NCBI GenBank assembly: GCA_003612335.1
Contig: RAYO01000027.1
Coordinates: 1 to 64,000, forward strand
Reading direction: 5' to 3'
DNA length: 64,000 nt
DNA from: a bacterium 1xD42-67
Lineage (GTDB): Bacteria > Bacillota > Clostridia > Oscillospirales > Oscillospiraceae
In this document: piece after piece, positions 34,534-42,802 of the stretch
Layout: every line of letters begins with the position of its first letter
Position numbering within the stretch: the first letter of the stretch is position 1
The notes under the pieces: model-generated
Told to the model about the DNA's origin: nothing
The model's database searches: none
Seen by the model: the letters and a program-made list of their open reading frames with translations, nothing else
Translations under genes and position numbers: made by a program

Positions 34534-34773
34534 TTACGCTTCGCCTCCCCCGGCCTTCTCCTTCGGGGGGCGGGTGGCCTTCACCTTCCCCGGCTTCACC
34601 TGGACGACGGAGGGGGCAGGGGCCGGGGCCTTCTGCTGGTCCTTCCCCTGGACCTTCCCCAGGCCCGTCTTGGCCTCCCAGACCTTCCTCGCCTCCTCGG
34701 GGGAGGTGGCCCTGACGAACTTCATGGGGAGGTCCCCACCGCCGACAAGATAGCTGTTGAGTTTCGCTTTCAT
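34534..34773 (-). CDS. Small protein between terminase and portal
   Basis: 79 residues. N-terminal LPMKFVRATSPEEARKVWEAKTG helix, then a Pro/Lys-rich disordered tail. The TAA stop touches the portal ATG. GGAGGAACAAATC precedes its ATG. Function unknown. Confidence 0.65.
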   Translation of the reverse strand: MKAKLNSYLVGGGDLPMKFVRATSPEEARKVWEAKTGLGKVQGKDQQKAPAPAPSVVQVKPGKVKATRPPKEKAGGGEA

Positions 34774-34797
34774 GATTTGTTCCTCCTTCAGTCAGAA

Positions 34798-36249
34798 TTA
34801 AAATTCGAGGCTCCAGTCACTCACAACGGGGTTGTAGAGTGCCAGGGCCAGGGCATCCGCCATATCCGGGGAGGATAGGCCCCGCTTCTTCATGGCTTCC
34901 TTGCGCTCCAGCTCAATCTTGCCGGAGCTGTTCACGGCGTACTTTCGGTTGGAAAGCTGGCTGATTTGCTTATCGTCATACCACAGGTGGATGGTGCCAT
35001 TTCTCAGGGCCTCCCGGACGGCTCCCCACATCAGGCCGGTGCTGTTCTGGTATTCGATGGGGTCATCGTCGGAGATGGTCCCGCCCTCTCCACCGAAGTG
35101 GCACTCCACGATTTGAAGGTCGAAGGGAGGGGGGATACGGGGGTCGTGGGGTTCCAGGTCCCTGTACCTCTCCGCCCGGTCTTCCTCCACAGCCTGGATG
35201 ATTTCCTCCCGCTGCTCATTCAGGCGGTCGTACACGCCCACGCCCAGGCCGTCACAGTCGATTTTGACATGGATGGCAGCCCATTCATGGGCCAGGGCAT
35301 ACCGCTTGATGGCCTGCACAGCTCTCCCGGCCAGCTCCATCGTGTCGTTGTGGTGGTAGACCTCCGGGGCCTCCTGGACGGCCAGGTCAAGGACGGGGGA
35401 CAGGACGGAGCTGTCGTCGCCGAAGCGGGCCACGTCGATGCCAATATCCACCCGGCGGACAAGCTCGGTAGCGGGGGCCTCCCCCTCGCTGGCCTTCTCC
35501 GCCCACTCCATAGGGATGAAGCTGTCAGGCAAGGCCCTGGGGAACTCTCCAGCCACACGGACCCGGAACACGTCGCTGTCTTCCCCGAACATCTCCACCA
35601 CCGTCTGGATGAAGCGGGTGTCCACCCTGGAGCTGTCCCGCCCATCCACATGGAGGGTGCTGTATTGCCCCCGGTCCTTATGGTGGGAGTTGTAGAAGAA
35701 GCCCGTGATTTTGGTGGGGTTCCCGCACATCAGCAGTCGTGCGCCCTCAGTAGACAGAGCGCCCAGGACCGGCTCGAAGATGTCATCCCTCACACCGCTG
35801 GCCTCGTCGATGATATACAGCACGTTCTCGGCGTGGAAGCCCTGGAGGGCATCCGGCTTGCTGGCGGTCCGGGCCACCGCAAACCATTCCTCGGGGTAGC
35901 CTCTCATGTAGACCTTCTCACGGGTCCAGATAAGGCTATCGGACAGGACGGGGTTTGACCTCAGCCATTTTGCGACCTCGGCCCAGAGGATGTCCCAAAG
36001 CTGGTGTTGCGTCGGGGCGGTGCAGGGTATCTTCGGGAAGGGCCTGGTGGACAAAAACCAAATGACGGCCCAGCTCTCGACGGCACTCTTTCCGATGCCG
36101 TGGCCGGACCGCACAGAGGTCATGGGGTATTTTGCGATGCTGTTCAGGATGTCCCGCTGGTGGGGGTCAGGCTTCGCTCGGATGATGTCCTCCACGAAGT
36201 CCACAGGGTTGTCGGCGTAGTACAGTATTGCGTTGGGGTCAATCAGCAT
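34798..36249 (-). CDS. terL: Terminase large subunit
   Basis: 483 residues. Packaging motor: ATPase and nuclease. Walker A GHGIGKS at 49-55 (TSVRSGHGIGKSA), Walker B in VLYIIDEASG, coupling motif in MCGNPTK. The RNaseH-like nuclease domain begins at VDIGIDVARFGDDSS, with further acidic residues in IDCDGLGVGVYD and the late DMADALALALY. ATG 36249 was chosen over in-frame ATGs upstream, which overlap the small subunit. Confidence 0.95.
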   Translation of the reverse strand: MLIDPNAILYYADNPVDFVEDIIRAKPDPHQRDILNSIAKYPMTSVRSGHGIGKSAVESWAVIWFLSTRPFPKIPCTAPTQHQLWDILWAEVAKWLRSNPVLSDSLIWTREKVYMRGYPEEWFAVARTASKPDALQGFHAENVLYIIDEASGVRDDIFEPVLGALSTEGARLLMCGNPTKITGFFYNSHHKDRGQYSTLHVDGRDSSRVDTRFIQTVVEMFGEDSDVFRVRVAGEFPRALPDSFIPMEWAEKASEGEAPATELVRRVDIGIDVARFGDDSSVLSPVLDLAVQEAPEVYHHNDTMELAGRAVQAIKRYALAHEWAAIHVKIDCDGLGVGVYDRLNEQREEIIQAVEEDRAERYRDLEPHDPRIPPPFDLQIVECHFGGEGGTISDDDPIEYQNSTGLMWGAVREALRNGTIHLWYDDKQISQLSNRKYAVNSSGKIELERKEAMKKRGLSSPDMADALALALYNPVVSDWSLEF

Positions 36250-36769
36250 CGCTATTTGCCCCCTCTCCGCCCGCCTGGTCGCCGTCAGGTTCATCGGGGG
36301 GTGTAAGCTCACCTCTCTGCTTGCGGCCCTCATAGGCCGCCTGGATAGCCTCAGCAAGGGACGCCTTTTCCTTCTCGGTCCCTGCCTTCTCGTACTCGAA
36401 CTTGGCCTTGTTGAGCTTCAGTTCCTCCCGGCGTATCTGGTCGCTGGGGCTTTCCCCTATGGTGTCCCGGAGGAAGTAGGAGGCTTTGACGTTCCCCTTC
36501 ATGGCCTGATTGAGCATAGCCACCATGACGGCCATTTGGTACGAGCTGTCCCCTTCAGGCACCCCGAGGAGCTTCATTTTCTGCTGAAGCTCCTTGCTGG
36601 TGACTGGCATATCCAGCAGCATTTTGGCGGCGGCCTTCATGCTCTTTTTTCGCCGGCGGGCAGCTCCAGAGGCTTGCCCCCCTTTTTGGGCTATTTCTCG
36701 TTGTTCGCTCGTTGTTCGATGGTCCAGCCCCTTCCCCTTCAGGTTGTCCGCATTTGCCAATGTCACCAC
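36239..36769 (-). CDS. terS: Terminase small subunit-like protein
   Basis: 176 residues starting at GTG 36769. N-terminal EIAQKGGQASGAARRRKKSMKAAAKMLLDMPV motif, a helical middle (YQMAVMVAMLNQAMKGNVKASYFLRDTIGE) and an acidic disordered tail. This pattern, next to terL, is typical of small terminases in Firmicute phages that recognise pac/cos DNA. Overlaps terL by 11 nt. Confidence 0.8.
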   Translation of the reverse strand: MVTLANADNLKGKGLDHRTTSEQREIAQKGGQASGAARRRKKSMKAAAKMLLDMPVTSKELQQKMKLLGVPEGDSSYQMAVMVAMLNQAMKGNVKASYFLRDTIGESPSDQIRREELKLNKAKFEYEKAGTEKEKASLAEAIQAAYEGRKQRGELTPPDEPDGDQAGGEGANSDAD

Positions 36770-36802
36770 CTCTCGTCTACATGGATTTGGGCGGGGGGAG
36801 GC

Positions 36803-37777
36803 TCAGATGAAGCAGGAATTTTGCCGGGGCGCCTCCATCTGGCTCGTCACCTGGTCCACAAAGATGTTGGGGGCGGTCATCCGGCAGGGAACGTCACAGG
36901 CAGCCATATTTGTCCTGAAGCTCTCCTTCTTCTCCAGGATGTTCCAGTCGAGGACATGGCCGACAATCTCATACGGTTTGTGGCAGCAGTACATGACCTC
37001 GCCCCGCTCATTCACGGCGATTTGCGCCCAGGAAGCCGCACACCTCTCGAAGGTCCTCCCCAGCAGCCCCCACTTGAAATTGAGGGTCACACGCTCGTCG
37101 CCCTCCTGGAGGTCCCGCACAGCCTGGATGATTTCCGTGGCCTCAGCCATAGCCTCTGGGGTGCTGTAGTCCTTCCCCCCGGTGCTTTCCTTGGGCCGGA
37201 AGACGATGTAGTCCACGTCCAGGTCCCGGTTGGCCTCATAGAAGCGCCGGACAGCTTCCACGGAGGTGGCGACCATCTGGATGCCGAGGGAGGTCCTGGG
37301 GCTTTTGGTCTTCTTCCAGGCAGCATACGCCTCGATATTCCTCCGGGTCTGCTGGTACATCCTCACACCCCTGGCCCTCTCGTAGCTCTCCTCGTCCCAC
37401 CCATCAAGGCTGACCTTCAGGTAGTCGGGGCGGATGAACTTCAGGGCATTAAAATTGCTGTTCACCCCGTAGTGAAGCTCTTTCCTCTCCAGCCATCTGG
37501 CAATCTTCAGGAAGTCAGGGGCGATGGTGGGTTCCCCGCCCCCGGTCAGGATAAAGCCCTTGACGCCCAGCCTCAGCAGCGTGTCCGCATACTCCTTGAA
37601 CTCCTTCAGGCTCATGGCGTAGGCGTCCTTCCCCAGCTCCCACCGCCTGTATGTGCAGTAGGGGCAACGGTTATTGCAGTAGTTCGTCAGGAAGATGTCA
37701 GCGGTTATTGGGCGGTGGGCCCCGACCACCCTGTCCAGGTGGGACAGCATCTTGTCCCCGGTTATCCCTTTGTTCAC
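36803..37777 (-). CDS. Radical SAM protein with SPASM-like C-terminal cysteines
   Basis: 324 residues. CxxxCxxC at C34, C38, C41 (TNYCNNRCPYC) binds the SAM-cleaving 4Fe4S cluster; ILTGGGEPTIAPDF is the GGE SAM motif. Extra cysteines follow (CAASW, YCCHKPYE, CDVPC), as in SPASM/twitch domains. The GTG start overlaps the upstream glycosyltransferase-like gene (GTGA). With that gene and a ParB-like gene it forms a three-gene cassette just before the terminase. I infer a DNA-modification role rather than peptide maturation because no small precursor peptide is nearby. Confidence 0.85.
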   Translation of the reverse strand: MNKGITGDKMLSHLDRVVGAHRPITADIFLTNYCNNRCPYCTYRRWELGKDAYAMSLKEFKEYADTLLRLGVKGFILTGGGEPTIAPDFLKIARWLERKELHYGVNSNFNALKFIRPDYLKVSLDGWDEESYERARGVRMYQQTRRNIEAYAAWKKTKSPRTSLGIQMVATSVEAVRRFYEANRDLDVDYIVFRPKESTGGKDYSTPEAMAEATEIIQAVRDLQEGDERVTLNFKWGLLGRTFERCAASWAQIAVNERGEVMYCCHKPYEIVGHVLDWNILEKKESFRTNMAACDVPCRMTAPNIFVDQVTSQMEAPRQNSCFI

Positions 37778-38640
37778 GTCTGGCGCTCCTTTCTGTACTT
37801 CTCGTTCAGTATTTTGGGGACGCAGCTCTCCCAGTCAATACGGTGGTGGATGCGCTGGTGCTTGCTATACATCATCCCGACTTTGATTGCGGAAGGCATA
37901 GACATGACCGAATAGAAGGTCTTCAGGTATGTACCGCTCTCCTTATACGCCTCGGTCATTCCTCCGCCCAGGGATTGTGTCGCCACCTGGATGATGTGGA
38001 CATCCACGAAGGTGAAGAACAGCTCCCCACGGCTCCCCAGGGTGGTGTATGTGGTCACGTCCTCATTCATCGTCCCCCGGAACTGGATGGGGCGGTCAGC
38101 CCTGCAAAAGAAGGCGTTCATGGCCTTCCGAAGGAGGCGCTTTTTGAAGTTCCCGCCGGCCAGCCCTCCGATGAAGTCCCCACCCTGGGCAAATGCCACG
38201 GTAGCAGCTCCAGACGTGTCCAGGAAGGCAAGCATGGCGTTGAATACCCTCTCCAGGTTCTCCCCGCACACGCTCTTGGACTGGAGGCTACGGCCCACAG
38301 GGAAGCGGAAAAGGAGGTCGCTATAATCGTCGTCCAGCATCAGGAAATATGTCAGGCCCAGCTCACGGGCGATGCGGAAGCTCTCGTTCCTGGCGTACAG
38401 GATAGCCCGGTGTTCATTCAGGTTGTCCATGGTATCGGCCAGGTCGTGGGCCTCCTGCTTGCAGAACTGAATAACATGATCCGCCCCGAACTTCTCCCGG
38501 TAGGCATCAGCGGTCGGGTCCTCGTCGTCGATTATCATGTACCACCTTCCGGCGTACCCATGCTTGCGAAGGGTCTTCATCGTCACCACGTTGTCGGCTC
38601 TCCCGTGGGTCAGGATAAAGACGGCGAAGTCATCACGCAT
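37774..38640 (-). CDS. Phage GT-A-like glycosyltransferase (GREB/TET-associated type)
   Basis: 288 residues from ATG 38640, overlapping the ParB-like stop by 8 nt. FAVFILTHGRADNVVTMKTLRKHGY start, WYMIIDDEDPT, ARNESFRIARELGLTYFLMLDDDYSDL (DxD-type metal/sugar-nucleotide motif) and FRGTMNEDVTTYTTLGSRG suggest a phage GT-A-fold enzyme of the class proposed to glycosylate modified DNA bases. Substrate unknown. Tight coupling with radical SAM and ParB-like genes supports a joint pathway. Confidence 0.65.
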   Translation of the reverse strand: MRDDFAVFILTHGRADNVVTMKTLRKHGYAGRWYMIIDDEDPTADAYREKFGADHVIQFCKQEAHDLADTMDNLNEHRAILYARNESFRIARELGLTYFLMLDDDYSDLLFRFPVGRSLQSKSVCGENLERVFNAMLAFLDTSGAATVAFAQGGDFIGGLAGGNFKKRLLRKAMNAFFCRADRPIQFRGTMNEDVTTYTTLGSRGELFFTFVDVHIIQVATQSLGGGMTEAYKESGTYLKTFYSVMSMPSAIKVGMMYSKHQRIHHRIDWESCVPKILNEKYRKERQT

Positions 38641-39376
38641 TGTCCCCGTCCCCCTCCATAGCGTCCAGGACCTCCCCCATAAGGGTGGCGTACCCATTGG
38701 CGATGGCGTTCCCCACGTCGATGATGACCAGGGCGCTGGCCTCCATCAGCTCCTGCATTTCGGGGGAGGCGTGGGCGTAATACTCGGCCACGTTCCCATA
38801 GTTGAAGACGTTGTGCCGGTGGGCGGCCCTGATAAGGAACGCCTTTTCCTCCTCGCTGACGCTGGACGCCTTGATTTTTGCAATCAGGGTGTCCGCCTTC
38901 TCGGTGTCCAGCATCTCGGCGATGGTGGGCTTCTTCCCGGTTATCTCATACTGAGGGACATTCACGGCGGCGGTGTATGTGTCATCCTCCAGCTCGTCCC
39001 CGAGGGGGCTTTCTTCCTCCCCGAAGCCGAACAGGGTCATGTCGATGTCGGCGATTTCCTCCAGCTCCTTCGCCATGGCCTCCTCGTTCCAGTAGGCAAT
39101 CTCGGCCACCTTGTTGTCGGCCAGCCTGAAGGCTTTTATCTGCTCCGGGGTCAGGTCATCGGCCACGACACAGGGGACGGTTTCGAGCTGGAGTTTGAGG
39201 GCAGCTTTCCACCTGGTATGGCCCGCCACGATGACCCCTTCACTGTCCAGGACGATGGGGACCTTGAAGCCGAACTCCTGGATAGAGGCGGCCACAGCGT
39301 CCACGGCCTCGTCGTTGAAGCGGGGGTTGTTCTCATAGGGATGTATCTCGGCCAGCCTTCTGTTTACGATGTCCAC
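38633..39376 (-). CDS. ParB/Srx-like domain protein
   Basis: 247 residues from GTG 39376 (GGAGG 7 nt upstream). N-terminal ParB-like domain: IHPYENNPRFNDEAVDAVAASIQEFGFKVPIVLD, then the signature IVAGHTRWKAAL. The C-terminal half is helical and acidic with no ParB HTH. Phage proteins of this kind act with DNA modification enzymes rather than in partition. First gene after the terminator at 39395-39437. Confidence 0.78.
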   Translation of the reverse strand: MDIVNRRLAEIHPYENNPRFNDEAVDAVAASIQEFGFKVPIVLDSEGVIVAGHTRWKAALKLQLETVPCVVADDLTPEQIKAFRLADNKVAEIAYWNEEAMAKELEEIADIDMTLFGFGEEESPLGDELEDDTYTAAVNVPQYEITGKKPTIAEMLDTEKADTLIAKIKASSVSEEEKAFLIRAAHRHNVFNYGNVAEYYAHASPEMQELMEASALVIIDVGNAIANGYATLMGEVLDAMEGDGDNA

Positions 39377-39394
39377 GTCAGCACCTCCAGAAAT

Positions 39395-39437
39395 GCAAAA
39401 AATAAGGGCAGACCCCCAGGATGTAGGTGGTCTGCCC
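39395..39437 (-). terminator. Intrinsic terminator ahead of the late operon
   Basis: On the minus strand GGGCAGACC and GGTCTGCCC form a 9-bp stem (14-nt loop) followed by TTATTTTTT. It ends transcripts coming through the late-regulator gene and stands just before the ParB-like gene. Confidence 0.8.
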
Positions 39438-39523
39438 TCTCGACAGTTTTTCATCTTGCGTCCATTTTAAGGGATAAGATTGCACACGTCTATGGCAACA
39501 TTTCTGCATAGCCATTTTTTAGG

Positions 39524-40039
39524 CTACTTCACAGCATCCACCCCATACAGACGGACGGCCACACGTTGGACTAACCGCTTCCTGTTCCTCCATACAGTGG
39601 ACGGGTCACAGTGGATTTTCTCGGCAATATCCTCGTCGTTCATCCGCTGGATGTACTTCCCGTCAACGGCCAGATAATAGGGGTCGTCCCGGATGGAAGC
39701 AAGGGCCTTGTCCAGGGCCTCCAGCTCGTGGCTGGTTGCGGCGATGGCGGCCTCCAGGTCGATGATGACAGCCTCCATGATTTCCTCCGGGGTCAGTCTT
39801 ACCCCAGACTTGAAGAAACGGGTGATGCTATGGCTCCGCTCCTTCAGCCCATACTTTCGGGTGTCCTCCAATTCCTCCTGGTCGTCCTTCAGCTTCGCCC
39901 GAAGGTCAGGCACAGCATACAGACGGCGCTCGGTGGCTTTGAAGGCGTCCCTTGCGGACCTCTCAGCAGAGATGCGCCCGGCCTCCACAGCCCGATAAAT
40001 GATATTCTCGATGCCCTGGTCCTTTTTATCCTTTGCCAT
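39524..40039 (-). CDS. ArpU/RinA-like late transcription regulator
   Basis: 171 residues. N-terminal helical region and C-terminal HTH resembling sigma-70 region 4: NDEDIAEKIHCDPSTVWRNRKRLVQRVAVRLYG. Proteins of this size placed just before the terminase switch on phage late genes. The 147-nt gap that follows contains a terminator (39395-39437) and probably the late promoter it acts at. Confidence 0.8.
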   Translation of the reverse strand: MAKDKKDQGIENIIYRAVEAGRISAERSARDAFKATERRLYAVPDLRAKLKDDQEELEDTRKYGLKERSHSITRFFKSGVRLTPEEIMEAVIIDLEAAIAATSHELEALDKALASIRDDPYYLAVDGKYIQRMNDEDIAEKIHCDPSTVWRNRKRLVQRVAVRLYGVDAVK

Positions 40040-40139
40040 TGACGTGGCCGCCTCCCTCGTGATAGAATAGTCGTGTCACGGGCTGCTTCCCCTACGGGGG
40101 AGGCGGCTTTTTTATTGTCTCTCCACCATTTTCCTGGGG

Positions 40140-40403
40140 TCAGGAAAATGGTCTGGGCGGGTGCCTCTTGATATACTCCAGCCTATCGGCGGCTTCCTCT
40201 TTCCTCCGCCCCCTCAGCTTCAGCAGCAGGGAGGCCAGGACACCACGGGGGCGGGCCTTCTCCTCGGTGGACAGTATCATGGTGGGATGGGCCGCCACTT
40301 CCTCCAGGGTCATCAGCCGGCGTTCCAGCTCCCGGACCCTTCCGTCCATGTAGGCGACCCTGGCCTCCATCTTCCGCAGGCGCTTTTCCCGGCGGGCGCT
40401 CAT
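40140..40403 (-). CDS. Small coiled-coil protein
   Basis: 87 residues from ATG 40403 (ATGA overlap with the upstream stop). Arg/Glu-rich helix: KRLRKMEARVAYMDGRVRELERRLMTLEEVA. Basic C-terminus. No family recognised. The 100-nt gap after it (40040-40139) holds only a GC-rich stem with a T-run on the plus strand. Confidence 0.6.
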   Translation of the reverse strand: MSARREKRLRKMEARVAYMDGRVRELERRLMTLEEVAAHPTMILSTEEKARPRGVLASLLLKLRGRRKEEAADRLEYIKRHPPRPFS

Positions 40404-40945
40404 GTCTTGCCCTCCTTCAGCTCGTCGAACAGCCAAAAGTGACGGTCGCCAGTCAAACAGTTGTACGGCAAGGCTTCCTCGGCCTCCTCGTCATATCCCC
40501 CGGTGTTTGCCCAGTTCTCGGAGGTCACACTGGTGCCATTCCAGCCCACGGCGATGACCTCCGGGTCCTGGGCCAGCTTTTCCAGGATGTCGGCCTGCTC
40601 CTTCAGGCTCGTTTCCCCCTCGAACTTCCTGAAGGCATCCACCACCCTGGGGATGTCCTCAGCCTTTACCAGGCAATCGTCGAAGGTGACGAACATGGAG
40701 ATGCGCTCGTGCATGGGGATTTCAGGGTTGTCGGCCAGCGCCCAGACCTCACGGGCCGGGTCATCCTTCCCATGCTTGCCGGACAGCATCCGGGTGGTCT
40801 TGACCCCGTGGTTGTAGAACTGAGGAAGGTATCGCTTTTCCATGGTCTGCCAGACGGCCATAGACCCCCGCCATGCGTTGTGGACCTCGGCGGCGAGGTG
40901 GGCGTTCCCATCCTTCCCGAAGGCATAAATCTCGGTGTAGCTCAT
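40400..40945 (-). CDS. Phage protein, unknown
   Basis: 181 residues, soluble, mixed alpha/beta, with EVHNAWRGSMAVWQTMEKRYLP and MFVTFDDCLVKAEDIPRVVDAFRKF. Overlaps both neighbours by 4 nt, so it is a real member of this operon. No known domain seen. Confidence 0.6.
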   Translation of the reverse strand: MSYTEIYAFGKDGNAHLAAEVHNAWRGSMAVWQTMEKRYLPQFYNHGVKTTRMLSGKHGKDDPAREVWALADNPEIPMHERISMFVTFDDCLVKAEDIPRVVDAFRKFEGETSLKEQADILEKLAQDPEVIAVGWNGTSVTSENWANTGGYDEEAEEALPYNCLTGDRHFWLFDELKEGKT

Positions 40946-41451
40946 TTCTTCACCCCGGACACGCCCGTCTGAAGGAGGAAGCCGAGCAGCATCCAGACTT
41001 TGCCCTTGATGCGCTCCAGGCAGATTTTTTTGCCCAGCTCCTCGCTGTAGTTCTCAGGGCTGACGCAGGAGGAAGCGTCCACAATCTCGAAGCCGTTCAC
41101 CAGGACAGCCCGGACGACGGTGGTCTTCTCCCCCAGGGTGGTGACGTGGACCTCAGAGATGAAGTCGTCCACCATCTTCTGGCTGACGCTGGGCTGGTCG
41201 GGCTTCAGGTTCTTGTTCACCTCGATGGGGAGGTAGGCCCGCTCGAAGACATCCTTGGGCGACCAGCTCTCGTAGCCGTCGGCATAGCGGACGGCGTAGC
41301 CCTCCCGCTTGGAGCTGGCGAGGTCAGGGATGCGGGCGTTCTCCTTGGTCCACTCCTCGCTGTGCTTCTTCAGGTAGTGGCCGCCCTCCTTCAGCTCATA
41401 GAGGGTGGCGGGCTCCGCCTCGACGATTTTCGTACCGATGTACTGCTTCAT
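40942..41451 (-). CDS. Gp49/Gp66-family phage protein (PF13876-like), possible anti-CBASS relative
   Basis: 169 residues. The N-terminal ~85 residues form a small domain (YAVRYADGYESWSPKDVFERAYLP). Residues 90-165 match the N4 Gp49/Sf6 Gp66 pattern: MVDDFISEVHVTTLGEK, AVLVNGFEIVDASSCVSPENY, ELGKKICLERIKGKVWMLLGFLLQ. Some small phage proteins of similar fold (Acb2-type) sequester cyclic nucleotides used in CBASS defence. Whether this member does so cannot be told from sequence. Confidence 0.7.
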   Translation of the reverse strand: MKQYIGTKIVEAEPATLYELKEGGHYLKKHSEEWTKENARIPDLASSKREGYAVRYADGYESWSPKDVFERAYLPIEVNKNLKPDQPSVSQKMVDDFISEVHVTTLGEKTTVVRAVLVNGFEIVDASSCVSPENYSEELGKKICLERIKGKVWMLLGFLLQTGVSGVKK

Positions 41452-41466
41452 GGTTTTTTCTTCCTT

Positions 41467-41574
41467 TCAACGTTTATTCAAAAGCCCCCAAAGGAGGCCC
41501 TTGTACCTTGCGGCCCGGTTCTTCAGGATGTAGAGAAGCTGGGCCATGTAGGGGTGCTTCTGCCTATACCCCAT
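41467..41574 (-). CDS. 35-residue basic peptide, possible small gene
   Basis: Frame from ATG 41574 to TGA 41467 (MGYRQKHPYMAQLLYILKNR..., ending GLLNKR) fills the gap between two genes. It overlaps the upstream stop by 11 nt. Basic amphipathic helix. Supported only by position and lack of other content. Confidence 0.4.
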   Translation of the reverse strand: MGYRQKHPYMAQLLYILKNRAARYKGLLWGLLNKR

Positions 41575-41962
41575 CGCTATAATCCACCCCCAGCAGCTCG
41601 CACAGCCGCACCTTGGCCTTCGTCACGACGGCGAGGTCCTTTTTCCCGGCCTCGGTGGTGGCCGGCACCAGGGAGGCCAGGGCGGGACTGAGGACCCCCA
41701 GCATGGCAACACCCGTCTTGTTCGGGTTGGCCTGCTTCTCCAGCTTCTCGGCCAGGGTGTCCAGGTCATCCAGCAGGCGGCGGTCGTAGCTCTCCAGGAC
41801 GGCGGCGGGCTTCTTCCCGTCAGGCCCCAGGATGACCCCATCTATGCTGTCGGCGTCATACTTCCACGCCTCCCCACAGGCCAGCGTGGTGGCCTCGTCC
41901 TCGTTCTCGGCCTTCACAGTAACGGTGGTGACGCTCGTCACCTCGACGGTGTACTCTTTCAT
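41564..41962 (-). CDS. Phage protein, unknown
   Basis: 132 residues from ATG 41962 (AAGGAGGGGGAAGCC upstream). N-terminal beta strands (YTVEVTSVTTVTVKAENEDEA) and a helical C-terminus (DDLDTLAEKLEKQ). No family recognised. Confidence 0.6.
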   Translation of the reverse strand: MKEYTVEVTSVTTVTVKAENEDEATTLACGEAWKYDADSIDGVILGPDGKKPAAVLESYDRRLLDDLDTLAEKLEKQANPNKTGVAMLGVLSPALASLVPATTEAGKKDLAVVTKAKVRLCELLGVDYSDGV

Positions 41963-41976
41963 GGCTTCCCCCTCCT

Positions 41977-42273
41977 TCACTCCAGCGGCATCTCGTAGAC
42001 CTTCGGAGGCTCAAAGGCAAACATCAGAGCGTTGCGCTGGGTGGTCCTTGTATGGTGCTTATACTGCCTCGCAATATCCTCCAGCACTTCCATGGCCCTG
42101 GCCTCGCTCTCGTACTCGCCCAAGTTCTCGGTGACATCCTCGGCCAGGGGGAGGGAGGCCAGCACCTTGACGGGCTTCCCCTCCTCGTATCCCCCGTAGT
42201 GGGACGACAGGTGCAGGTCCCCGGCCATCTCCAGATTGAACAGGCATTTCCTGTCCTGTGTCATAATCAGCAT
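41977..42273 (-). CDS. Phage protein, unknown
   Basis: 98 residues from ATG 42273 (GGAGG 8 nt upstream). MTQDRKCLFNLEMAGDLHLSS opening, ARAMEVLEDIARQYKHH helix, FEPPKVYEMP end. It resembles small 'translate-by-value' cell-host-factor-like proteins seen widely in Clostridia phages, but no function is known. Overlaps recU by 7 nt. Confidence 0.6.
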   Translation of the reverse strand: MLIMTQDRKCLFNLEMAGDLHLSSHYGGYEEGKPVKVLASLPLAEDVTENLGEYESEARAMEVLEDIARQYKHHTRTTQRNALMFAFEPPKVYEMPLE

Positions 42274-42800
42274 GGTCGTTTTTCCTCCATTCCCTCCAGG
42301 AACAGCAGCACCCCAGGCCCACCAATGCGGACCCGGCACCGCTCCACATCCTGGGGCGTTATGTATTTGTGGCCGAACAGGTTCTTCATGCCCCGCCAGG
42401 TACTCCACGGGACCCGGAAGAAGTCCAGCCCGGAGAAGGAACACAGGACGAAGGCGTGGCCCCCATAGGAGTGGCACCGCTCCAGCCTCTCGGCCTGGTC
42501 GGGGGTCACACGGTCCTGGTCCATCCTCCCGGTGTCAGTGTGCTTGGCCTCAAAGCAGACAGCGGCCCCGCCCATCAAAAAGCCCTTGAAGTCGGCCTGG
42601 GCCTTCTTGGTGTAGACGGCCACGAACTGCCCGTTCCCCAGGTTCCGCAGGGTCTTCATGGCCTCGGGGGTCTTCTCGATGTCTGCCACATCCCTGTCCC
42701 GGTAGTAGCAGCAGGCGGCCTCGATAAGGCTCTCGAAGTCCTTCCCCTGGTGGCGGTTCAGCTTGTTCCTGTACCTGGCCGCCAGCTCCTTCTCGGTCAT
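42267..42800 (-). CDS. recU: RecU-type Holliday junction resolvase
   Basis: 177 residues from ATG 42800. NRHQGKDFESLIEAACCYYRDRDVADIEKTPEAM, then the nuclease core QADFKGFLMGGAAVCFEAKHTDTGRMDQDRVTPDQAERLERCHSYGG with D and E-x-K ligands. Cuts four-way junctions during recombination and resolves concatemers before packaging. Lies in the replication/recombination-to-late transition. Confidence 0.9.
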   Translation of the reverse strand: MTEKELAARYRNKLNRHQGKDFESLIEAACCYYRDRDVADIEKTPEAMKTLRNLGNGQFVAVYTKKAQADFKGFLMGGAAVCFEAKHTDTGRMDQDRVTPDQAERLERCHSYGGHAFVLCSFSGLDFFRVPWSTWRGMKNLFGHKYITPQDVERCRVRIGGPGVLLFLEGMEEKRPC

Positions 42801-42802
42801 CC

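Noticed and set aside
40079-40120. Plus-strand terminator (GC-rich stem with T-run)
   Set aside because: No plus-strand gene ends here; kept only as a note under the neighbouring gene.
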